Assembly: GCA_050516505.1 (NCBI GenBank)
Contig: CP191518.1
Span: 4,496,878-4,560,877 of the forward strand
Source of the DNA: Scandinavium ludwigii_A
GTDB lineage: Bacteria > Pseudomonadota > Gammaproteobacteria > Enterobacterales > Enterobacteriaceae
Length of the DNA: 64,000 nt
Direction of reading: 5' to 3'
The notes beneath the pieces were generated by a model that was given only the letters and a program-made list of their open reading frames with translations, had not been told where the DNA came from and searched no databases. The translations under genes were made by a program, and so were the position numbers. Shown here one piece after another: positions 57,297 through 64,000 of the stretch. How positions within the stretch are numbered: the stretch's first letter is position 1; the number at the start of each line of letters is the position of its first letter.

Positions 57297-58277
57297 CTAA
57301 CTGCTGAGAAAACCGGATTGAAAGGCTTCGCCATAGAGTTGCTTAATCATCGATTTCAGCCAGATTATCTTGGGGTTATGACCGTTGCGCTTATGCCACA
57401 TCAGCGTGAATGGCACCTCAACTTTTTGCAGTTGCGCGTCATCAAAGGGGATCGGGCGCGTTACCAGTTTTAACCCGTGCTGTTGGTTATAGTGCTGGCA
57501 GTAATAGGGTGCGGTGGCGAGCAGCGAGTGATCGGGCTGCGACGCCATAAACATTGAGGCTTCAAAGCTGGGCAAGCTGAGCGCAATCTGACGCTTATGG
57601 CCCGACTCATTCAGCACGTCATCCAGTGCCCAGGTATCACTGTTTTCCCAACAGATGCTGATGTGTGGATAACGCAGAAATGTCTCGAGATTCCATTCGT
57701 CCTGTAACGCCGGGTGATCCTCGCGCAGATAGACGCGCGGGACATCGGTGAACAACACTTCAAAATCGATAAACCACGGCAAAAGGCTGAGTGATTCCCT
57801 GGAACGCGGGTGGCTCTCCCGGCCGGTAAAACCTAAATCGACTTCGCCGCGCACGATGGCATCCAGCGAATCGTAATCCCAGTTGCGCAAGCGCACGGTG
57901 GCTTGTGCATAGCGCTGGTGGATTTGCTGCGTCAGGGCGTTGAAGGCGATGAGCATCAACGGGGATTCCGCCGCCAGTTCAAAGGTCAGTCCGCGCGGCG
58001 TGTCGTACTGTGGTTTATCCAGCAGCTGGTGGCACATTTGCATCCAGTCGGCCAGGTCTTGCTCCATGCTGACCGCCAGCGGCGTAGGGTGCAGGCCCGT
58101 CGGTGTTTTGACGAACAGCGGGTCGTTAAACCAGTCCCGTAGCTTAGCCAGCGATTTACTGACCGCTGACGGCGTCACGTTCATCCGTTTCGCCGCTTTG
58201 CTGACGCTGCGTTCCTGCAACAAAAGCTGCAGGCAAAAGAGTAAGTTAAGATCGAGACTGGTCAGGGATTTTTTCAT
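57297..58277 (-). CDS. yidZ: LysR-family transcriptional regulator YidZ
   Basis: 326 residues (E. coli 319), involved in anaerobic NO protection in E. coli. N-terminal helix-turn-helix with SVSKAAKRMNVTPSAVSKSL (about 23-42), then a LysR substrate-binding domain. Start MKKSLTSLDLNLLFC chosen over an upstream frame start. The gene begins 32 bases inside the end of mdtL on the same strand, so expression is probably coupled to it. Ligand unknown. Confidence 0.93.
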   Translation of the reverse strand: MKKSLTSLDLNLLFCLQLLLQERSVSKAAKRMNVTPSAVSKSLAKLRDWFNDPLFVKTPTGLHPTPLAVSMEQDLADWMQMCHQLLDKPQYDTPRGLTFELAAESPLMLIAFNALTQQIHQRYAQATVRLRNWDYDSLDAIVRGEVDLGFTGRESHPRSRESLSLLPWFIDFEVLFTDVPRVYLREDHPALQDEWNLETFLRYPHISICWENSDTWALDDVLNESGHKRQIALSLPSFEASMFMASQPDHSLLATAPYYCQHYNQQHGLKLVTRPIPFDDAQLQKVEVPFTLMWHKRNGHNPKIIWLKSMIKQLYGEAFQSGFLSS

Positions 58278-59430
58278 CGTCTGCCGTGTCTGTGCGAGCA
58301 GACACAAAGGTAATCAACAGGATACAGACCATGCTACAGCTAAATAGTATCCCGATCAGCATATTCAGCGCGCTGAGGCCGGATATCGCCGACAGCCAGA
58401 TGTACAGCGAGGAACCGCAAACCTGCGCGATGCCAAGGACGGAACTTGCCACACCGGCGCGCAGAGTAAATGGCCCAAGCGCCTGACTCATGGTGACGCC
58501 GAACCCCAGTGAGAAGCCCGCACAAATCAGCGTCAGGCCGAACAGCGTCACGGCCGTGGAGTGCGCGGAGAGCAGAACAAGGGCTGCGGCAAAAAACAGG
58601 CCTTGCGCGGCCAGCATCAGGGAGCGCTGGCTGAACAGCGTCAGCAGCAACGGCGTTGAGAAAGCCACCACCATACTCACCAACGCGGTTAACGCCATGA
58701 TCGTCGAGTATTCACCCCGGTCGTAGTGCAGCACGTCCATCAGCAACACCGGGGAAATATTCACATAGGTCAGGATCGCAGTGACGCTGAGCGTGCTGAT
58801 GAGCACCCGGCTGACGAAAAAACGGCTGCTCAGTGATTCCGCTGTCGAAGGCGGCGCAGCGATAGGGTCAGCACGCGTGCCTGGATGCGTTTCTCGCAGC
58901 ACCAGTGTGGATAAGAGGCAAACCAGCACGCCCATGCACGCCATCACCCAGAACAGGCTCTGCCACGGGAATTTAAGCATGATCAGATTGCCGATAACCG
59001 GTGCGAGAACCGGAATGATGCAGGTGATGCCGTTCAGCAGCGACAGCACTTTGGCCCGACGTCGGTCATCCAGCGTATCGCGCATGATGGCAAACGCCAC
59101 CACGTAGCAACAGCCTGCGCCGATGCCCTGAATAAAGCGCCCGGCAAGGAACTGCGAGCTGTCGCTGGCGTTGGCGCACAGCGCGGACGCGAGCGCGAAA
59201 ACAATCGCCCCGCAGATGGCGACCGGCTGGCGTCCGGCTTTATCCGCAATGCGCCCAGCAAGAAGCATGGCCGCGGCCATACCGGCTAAATAGACCGAAA
59301 ACGCGATGTGCAACTGGGCTTCTGAGGCGGAAAGATCTGCCGCAATGCGGGGCAGACCGACGAGATACATATCGATCCCCGAGGGATAAAGCAAAACAAG
59401 GGCAAAACTGCAGAACAGAAAGCGGGCCAT
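58246..59430 (-). CDS. mdtL: Multidrug efflux MFS transporter MdtL
   Basis: Bcr/CflA-type drug:H+ antiporter (chloramphenicol in E. coli), 394 residues (E. coli 391) with 12 hydrophobic segments. Motif A is AGRIADKAGRQPVA near residue 64 and the motif C-like region LAPVIGNLIM near residue 140. The ATG at 59430 gives MARFLFCSFALVLLYPSGIDMY, shortened; 33 upstream in-frame residues were dropped. 145 bp from mnmE; in E. coli the tna operon lies between them. Confidence 0.94.
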   Translation of the reverse strand: MARFLFCSFALVLLYPSGIDMYLVGLPRIAADLSASEAQLHIAFSVYLAGMAAAMLLAGRIADKAGRQPVAICGAIVFALASALCANASDSSQFLAGRFIQGIGAGCCYVVAFAIMRDTLDDRRRAKVLSLLNGITCIIPVLAPVIGNLIMLKFPWQSLFWVMACMGVLVCLLSTLVLRETHPGTRADPIAAPPSTAESLSSRFFVSRVLISTLSVTAILTYVNISPVLLMDVLHYDRGEYSTIMALTALVSMVVAFSTPLLLTLFSQRSLMLAAQGLFFAAALVLLSAHSTAVTLFGLTLICAGFSLGFGVTMSQALGPFTLRAGVASSVLGIAQVCGSSLYIWLSAISGLSALNMLIGILFSCSMVCILLITFVSARTDTADDEKIPDQSRS

Positions 59431-59520
59431 AAGTACCTCACACGGAAAGTCTGGCGAGCATACGGGGCTTTGAGGGGGGACACGAGTTGCCATTTGGACA
59501 ACGGAGTTTTCCAGAATGGA

Positions 59521-59546
59521 AAAACCCACCTAGGGTGGTGGGTTTT
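59521..59546 (-). terminator. mnmE terminator
   Basis: 10-bp perfect stem AAAACCCACC / GGTGGGTTTT with a 6-nt loop; T-run on the minus strand. 28 bp after the mnmE stop. Confidence 0.88.
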
Positions 59547-59574
59547 GACTACGTCATTATTTGCCAGGCGGCGC

Positions 59575-60939
59575 TTATTTTCCGATACAGAAGCTCGAGA
59601 AAATACGGCCCAGCAGGTCATCGGAGGTAAATTCGCCGGTGATTTCGCTCAAGGCCTGCTGAGAAAGGCGCAGCTCTTCGGCCAGCAACTCACCCGCCCA
59701 GGCACCCAGCAGCTGGGCTTTACCCTGTTGCAGATGTTCAGCCGCCGTTTCCAGCGCCTGCAAATGGCGACGACGCGCGAGAAAACCGCCTTCCATGTTG
59801 GTGTCGAAGCCCATGCTCTGCTTGAGATGATTGCGCAGCACGTCCACACCTTCTCCCTGACGCGCAGAAAGACGAATCAGTGAGTGACTGTTCACCTCGC
59901 TCAGTCCGATTGCTTCGCCGGTGATATCCGCTTTGTTACGCACTACCGTGATCGGCAGATTCGCAGGCAAACGGGCAATAAAGTCCGGCCAGATTTCTGC
60001 CGGATCGACGGCGGTAGTGGTGGTGCTATCGACCATAAACAGCACCCGGTCGGCCTGCTCAATTTCCTGCCAGGCACGCTCGATACCAATGCGCTCGACT
60101 TCATCGCTGGCATCGCGCAGTCCGGCGGTATCGATAATATGCAGCGGCATCCCGTCGATATGAATGTGTTCGCGTAATACGTCGCGAGTGGTGCCTGCGA
60201 TATCGGTGACAATCGCGGCTTCGCGCCCTGCCAGTGCGTTCAGCAGGCTCGATTTACCGGCGTTTGGACGCCCGGCGATGACCACTTTCATCCCTTCACG
60301 TAGCAGACTGCCCTGACGCGCTTCGGCACGTACGGCGTCGAGATCGCCGATAACGGTATTGAGCTGCGCTTCGATTTTGCCGTCAGAAAGGAAATCAATT
60401 TCTTCGTCCGGAAAATCGATCGCCGCTTCGACGTAAATACGCAGATGGGTCAGCGCTTCCACCAGATGATTGACGCGCGCCGAAAACGCCCCTTGCAGCG
60501 AGTTCATCGCGGAACGTGCTGCCTGCTCGGAGCTGGCATCGATCAGGTCGGCGATGGCTTCGGCCTGGGCCAGGTCGAGCTTATCGTTGAGGAATGCGCG
60601 TTCGGAAAACTCACCCGGATTGGCTATGCGCACGCCGGGCAGCGTCAGAATACGTTTGAGCAGCAGGTCGAGGATAACCGGGCCGCCGTGGCCCTGCAGC
60701 TCGAGCACGTCTTCCCCGGTAAAGGAGTTCGGCCCCGGGAACCATAAGGCGATACCCTGATCCAGCGTCGCGCCTTCGACATCGCGAAACGGCAGGTAAT
60801 CGGCGTAGCGCGGTTTCGGCAGCTTGCCCAATACCGCCTGTGCCACGTCGCGTGCCTTCAGGCCAGATATACGCAGAATACCCACGCCGCCGCGTCCTGG
60901 CGGTGTGGCCTGGGCAACAATCGTGTCGTTATGGTTCAT
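59575..60939 (-). CDS. mnmE: tRNA modification GTPase MnmE (TrmE)
   Basis: Works with MnmG to form the cmnm5 group on wobble uridines. 454 residues. N-terminal tetrahydrofolate-binding domain (about 1-118), helical domain, and an inserted G domain with G1 GRPNAGKS (about 225-232), G3 DTAGLR and G4 RNKAD. The C-terminal CIGK with the functional cysteine is intact. The ATG at 60939 gives MNHNDTIVAQATPPGRGG; 18 extra upstream residues are not conserved. Confidence 0.98.
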   Translation of the reverse strand: MNHNDTIVAQATPPGRGGVGILRISGLKARDVAQAVLGKLPKPRYADYLPFRDVEGATLDQGIALWFPGPNSFTGEDVLELQGHGGPVILDLLLKRILTLPGVRIANPGEFSERAFLNDKLDLAQAEAIADLIDASSEQAARSAMNSLQGAFSARVNHLVEALTHLRIYVEAAIDFPDEEIDFLSDGKIEAQLNTVIGDLDAVRAEARQGSLLREGMKVVIAGRPNAGKSSLLNALAGREAAIVTDIAGTTRDVLREHIHIDGMPLHIIDTAGLRDASDEVERIGIERAWQEIEQADRVLFMVDSTTTTAVDPAEIWPDFIARLPANLPITVVRNKADITGEAIGLSEVNSHSLIRLSARQGEGVDVLRNHLKQSMGFDTNMEGGFLARRRHLQALETAAEHLQQGKAQLLGAWAGELLAEELRLSQQALSEITGEFTSDDLLGRIFSSFCIGK

Positions 60940-60967
60940 GGTTAGTCTCTTTCTATACCTAATAAAA

Positions 60968-60989
60968 AAGGCGGTCATCTGACCGCCTT
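60968..60989. terminator. Terminator between yidC and mnmE
   Basis: Perfect 10-bp stem AAGGCGGTCA / TGACCGCCTT with a 2-nt centre, A-rich on one side giving U's on the minus strand after yidC. Confidence 0.82.
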
Positions 60990-61013
60990 CCATTTTAGCG
61001 AACGCCTACCGAA

Positions 61014-62660
61014 TCAGGATTTTTTCTTTTCGCGGCTATGCAGGCCACGTTTTTCCAGACCACGGTAAATCAGCTGCTGCTGGATAATCGTCACCAGGTT
61101 GCTGACGATATAGTACAGCACCAGACCTGACGGGAACCACAGGAAGAACGCGGTGAAGATGACCGGCATGAAGGTCATGATCTTCTGCTGCATCGGGTCG
61201 GTCACGGTGGTCGGCGACATCTTCTGGATGAAGAACATCGTTACGCCCATCAGGATCGGCAGGATGTAGTACGGGTCCTGTGCGGACAAGTCATGGATCC
61301 ACAGAGCAAACGGCGCGTGGCGCAGTTCAACGGAGCCCATCAGCATGTAGTACAGCGCAAGGAAGATTGGCATCTGGATAAGCAGAGGGAAGCAGCCGCC
61401 GAGCGGGTTTACTTTCTCTGCTTTATACAGGGCCATCATTTCCTGGCTCTGACGCTGTTTGTCATCGCCCAGACGCTCACGCATCGCCGCAATCTTCGGC
61501 TGCAGCATACGCATCTTCGCCATGGAGGTGTACTGCGCTTTGGTCAGCGGGTACATGATGCCACGAACGATGAAGGTGATAACGATGATAGAGAAGCCCC
61601 AGTTACCCAGGAAGCTGTGGATAAATTTCAGCAGTTTGAACAGCGGCTGAGAAATGAACCACAACCAACCATAGTCAACGCTCAAGTCCAGGTGTGGCGC
61701 AACGGCTGCCATTTTGTCCTGAATTTCAGGGCCAACCCACAGGGTGCTGGCAAGGTTTGCCGCCTGACCTGGCTGAACCAGAACTGGCTGAGACTTATAC
61801 CCAATAGCAGCAATGCCGTTACCGAGGTTAGTCGTGTAGAAGTTGTTCGAACCGTCGTTGTTCGGTACCCATGCGGTAGCAAAGTACTGCTGCAGCATCG
61901 CAACCCAACCGCCTTTAGAACTGATGTTCAGGTTCTCGTTATCGGCGATTTTGTCGAACTTATACTTTTCATACTTCTCGTCTGGCGTGGAGTAAGCCGC
62001 ACCACGGAAAGTATGCATGGTGGACAGACCGCCACCTTTAGTATCAAGTGCCGCTGGCAGATTGATAGACTGTTTCAGCTGACCGAAGGTGGAGACTTCC
62101 AGTGGTTTCTCACCGGCGTTCTTCACGTTATAGCCCACGTTCACCGCATATCCACCGCGTTTCAGGGTGAAGGTTTTGGTGAAGGTGTTGCCGGCTTTAT
62201 CGGTATAAGTCAGCGGAATAGTCAGTTCATTCTGCCCATCTGCCAGAACAAACGCATCTTTATCAATGTTGTACAGTGGACGTGCACCGTTAGCAGGGTT
62301 ATCTGGGCCATCACGACCGGTCAGACCGCTCTGTGCCTGATAGATAAAGTCCGATGAGGTGTCCAGTAACTTAAACGGCTCGTTAGAATTCTGCGTTTTC
62401 GGATAAGTTAACAGCAGTGCCTGCTCAACATCACCACCACGGGTGTTGATGACGAGTTCAAGCACATCGGTTTTCACCGTAATCAGTTTTCCCTGGCCAC
62501 TGGCCGGAACGCCCTGGTCGGCTGCGCTGCCCGCGGCGGTGGTCGTAGTCTGCGTAATCTGCTGCTGAGGCTGAGGATTTTTATCCTGCTCCCATGCCTG
62601 CCAGATCATGAAAGACACGAACAACAAAGCGATGATAAGAAGATTGCGTTGCGAATCCAT
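61014..62660 (-). CDS. yidC: Membrane protein insertase YidC
   Basis: Essential Oxa1/Alb3-family insertase, used with or without SecYEG. 548 residues as in E. coli. N-terminal membrane anchor (MDSQRNLLIIALLFVSFMIW, residues 1-20), a large periplasmic domain (about 25-345), then five membrane helices; the hydrophilic-groove arginine lies in FIVRGIMYPLTKAQY near residue 366, and the C-terminus is basic (SREKKKS). Two bases after yidD in the rpmH-rnpA-yidD-yidC cluster; F0 subunits c and a, encoded in this window, are YidC clients. Confidence 0.98.
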   Translation of the reverse strand: MDSQRNLLIIALLFVSFMIWQAWEQDKNPQPQQQITQTTTTAAGSAADQGVPASGQGKLITVKTDVLELVINTRGGDVEQALLLTYPKTQNSNEPFKLLDTSSDFIYQAQSGLTGRDGPDNPANGARPLYNIDKDAFVLADGQNELTIPLTYTDKAGNTFTKTFTLKRGGYAVNVGYNVKNAGEKPLEVSTFGQLKQSINLPAALDTKGGGLSTMHTFRGAAYSTPDEKYEKYKFDKIADNENLNISSKGGWVAMLQQYFATAWVPNNDGSNNFYTTNLGNGIAAIGYKSQPVLVQPGQAANLASTLWVGPEIQDKMAAVAPHLDLSVDYGWLWFISQPLFKLLKFIHSFLGNWGFSIIVITFIVRGIMYPLTKAQYTSMAKMRMLQPKIAAMRERLGDDKQRQSQEMMALYKAEKVNPLGGCFPLLIQMPIFLALYYMLMGSVELRHAPFALWIHDLSAQDPYYILPILMGVTMFFIQKMSPTTVTDPMQQKIMTFMPVIFTAFFLWFPSGLVLYYIVSNLVTIIQQQLIYRGLEKRGLHSREKKKS

Positions 62661-62662
62661 CG

Positions 62663-62920
62663 TTAGTGTTCTCTGGTATTTGTTGGTCCTGGTGGGACGG
62701 GATCGTCACCACCCGGGTGTAAAGGGTGGCATTTTAATACGCGTTTCACCGTCAACCAACTGCCTTTTAATACTCCAAACCTGCGCAATGCCTCAATTCC
62801 GTATTGTGAACAGGTGGGAGTGAAACGGCAGTGTGGCCCGAGTAGCGGACTAATCAGGCGTTGATAGACCCGGATAAGGGCTATCAGGACCCGTGAGCCA
62901 GGCGACAGTGACGGCGCCAT
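62663..62920 (-). CDS. yidD: Membrane protein insertion efficiency factor YidD
   Basis: 85-residue membrane-associated protein. Family motifs: LIRVYQRLISPLLGPHCRF and the cysteine motif CRFTPTCSQYG, then CHPLHPGGDDP. An N-terminal amphipathic helix likely tethers it to the inner membrane. Overlaps the 3' end of rnpA by 37 bp in another frame and ends two bases before yidC. Confidence 0.96.
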   Translation of the reverse strand: MAPSLSPGSRVLIALIRVYQRLISPLLGPHCRFTPTCSQYGIEALRRFGVLKGSWLTVKRVLKCHPLHPGGDDPVPPGPTNTREH

Positions 62921-63243
62921 AATTTTTCCAACGCTTCCGTGATTGCCCGGTTGTCGAGGTCTGCAACCCCTTTCTTAACTAACACCACGAAATCCATAGC
63001 GGGAAGTTCATGCTGACGTAAACGGAAACTTTCACGCGTCAGACGTTTAATCCGATTGCGTTCATGGGCGCGTTTAACGTTTTTCTTGGCGACAGTAAGA
63101 CCGATGCGGGGATGCCCCAGCGAATTTAGGCGGCCGAGGATGGTGATTTGCGGCGTGCCAGCCCGTTGCGGCTGCTGGAAGACGAATGTGAAATGATTGG
63201 GAGTTAACAAGCGTAACTCCCTGGGAAAAGCTAGCTTAACCAC
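62884..63243 (-). CDS. rnpA: Ribonuclease P protein component
   Basis: Basic protein cofactor of the RNase P ribozyme (tRNA 5' maturation), 119 residues. The RNR signature is visible as RAHERNRIKRLTRESFR. The start is GTG at 63243 (V/M-VKLAFPRELRLL), as in E. coli, 16 bp after the rpmH stop. Confidence 0.97.
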   Translation of the reverse strand: MVKLAFPRELRLLTPNHFTFVFQQPQRAGTPQITILGRLNSLGHPRIGLTVAKKNVKRAHERNRIKRLTRESFRLRQHELPAMDFVVLVKKGVADLDNRAITEALEKLWRRHCRLAHGS

Positions 63244-63259
63244 TCAGGGGTTAGCTTTA

Positions 63260-63400
63260 TTACTTGGAAACGGTCAGACGAGAACGGCATTTAGCACGAC
63301 GACGTGCCAGAACCTGACGACCATTTTTAGTAGCCATACGAGCACGGAAGCCGTGTGAACGGTTGCGCTTCAGTACAGACGGTTGAAAAGTGCGTTTCAT
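63260..63400 (-). CDS. rpmH: 50S ribosomal protein L34
   Basis: 46-residue, highly basic protein MKRTFQPSVLKRNRSHGF... ending RSRLTVSK, identical in pattern to E. coli L34. First gene of rpmH-rnpA-yidD-yidC, divergent from dnaA. Confidence 0.98.
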   Translation of the reverse strand: MKRTFQPSVLKRNRSHGFRARMATKNGRQVLARRRAKCRSRLTVSK

Positions 63401-63501
63401 GGCGATTTCTACCTAAACTTGAATAAATTCACTGACTTTTGCGTGTACCCGAACGAGTTTCGAACGACTTCCGCTTCAGTGTGGGTGATTAAAGAGGCCG
63501 G

Positions 63502-63530
63502 ATTGTAATAATTGTACACTCCGGAGTCAA
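63502..63530 (-). promoter_or_regulatory. rpmH promoter
   Basis: On the minus strand TTGACT (63530-63525), 17-bp spacer, TACAAT (63507-63502), about 100 bp upstream of rpmH. Confidence 0.8.
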
Positions 63531-63787
63531 TTCTCTTTACCTTATTTCCCGCGTATTTCCGCACGATTTCGCGTGCAAAATGACCGGCAATGGTCCGCGT
63601 TAGCGAGTAACACGCACCGGGTGGAGGATTATAAAGCCTGCCAATTAAAGCGCAAGGATCGCCCGGGATCTTTATTAGATCGATTATGCAAAAAATTGTC
63701 GCGACACATTAATTTTTCCAATATGCGGGCGAAATCGCCCCTCACTCCAGCCAGGATCGATTACACTTAGCCGGTCTTGATCTTCCC

Positions 63788-64000
63788 TGTGGATAAATCG
63801 GGAAGAATCTGTGAGAAACAGGAGATCTCTGGCGCAGTTTAGGCTATGATCCGCGGTCCCGATCGTGATCCTGGATCCTGACCGGAGTAACAACCGCTGA
63901 TAGCGGTTCGCACGTCACCCCCACCGACCTGTGGGCTGTCCGACGTGTGTCAACAATCATTAATTCTGTTTCACCCTTATTTGTTCGATTGGAGTCCGCC
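63788..64000 (+). promoter_or_regulatory. dnaA promoter region (gene starts just outside the window)
   Basis: A perfect DnaA box TGTGGATAA is at 63788-63796 and a -10-like TATGAT at 63845-63850, followed by a cluster of GATC sites (63848-63877), as in the autoregulated, Dam-sensitive dnaA promoter of E. coli. The window ends in GGAGTCCGCC, which in E. coli immediately precedes the dnaA GTG start. Region 63540-63787 shows no gene. Confidence 0.85.

Noticed and set aside
61293..62357. 354-residue open frame antisense to yidC
   Set aside because: Complete overlap with yidC, no homology I recognise, typical shadow frame in a GC-moderate gene.

Overview
The window is a stretch of enterobacterial chromosome around the replication origin. 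Protein sequences and gene order match the Escherichia / Salmonella / Enterobacter / Citrobacter group closely across almost the whole length. It runs from inside glnL at the left edge to the base just before the expected dnaA start at the right edge. oriC lies at about 34.1-34.4 kb. The segment is in the opposite orientation to the usual E. coli map. There is no tna operon between mnmE and mdtL and no yihF between dsbA and yihG. Together with the overall divergence this suggests an indole-negative relative such as Enterobacter, Lelliottia or Citrobacter rather than E. coli. The genus is an inference.

Layout. 0-13 kb: nitrogen regulation (glnL partial, glnG), anaerobic haem synthesis (hemN), a small membrane-protein ORF, yihI, the sRNA CsrC, engB, the sRNA Spot 42, polA, yihG, srkA-dsbA, yihD and mobAB. 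13-18.6 kb: a complete rRNA operon on the minus strand (P1, P2, 16S, tRNA-Glu, 23S, 5S, terminator), transcribed away from oriC. 18.7-29 kb: yieP-hsrA, the ribose operon rbsDACBKR with two RbsR operators, and kup. 29-34 kb: ravA-viaA, asnA/asnC and mioC. 34.1-34.4 kb: oriC. 34.5-44.6 kb: mnmG, rsmG and the nine-gene atp operon. 45-53.4 kb: glmUS, then the phosphate operon pstSCAB-phoU behind a tandem Pho box. 53.5-59.5 kb: yieH, purP, yieE-chrR, mdtL-yidZ. 59.6-64 kb: mnmE, yidC, yidD, rnpA, rpmH and the dnaA promoter region.

How it fits together. Most of this is core housekeeping kept near the origin: replication initiation (oriC, the dnaA promoter, DnaA boxes at mioC and polA), ribosome and tRNA maturation (rrn, rsmG, mnmG, mnmE, engB, yihI, rnpA, rpmH), energy (atp), cell-wall precursor supply (glmUS), membrane protein insertion (yidC, yidD) and phosphate sensing (pst-phoU).

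There is no phage, insertion sequence, CRISPR array or defence island. The observations most worth checking are: (1) a CRP-flanked micro-ORF with its own terminator between atpC and glmU; (2) an rrn operon whose 5' flank is that of E. coli rrnC and whose 3' flank is that of rrnA, implying recombination between rrn copies or an assembly misjoin; (3) an oriC in which the R4 DnaA box is not the consensus found in E. coli; (4) two RbsR palindromes 80 bp apart; and (5) a small, probably translationally coupled membrane protein between yihI and hemN.
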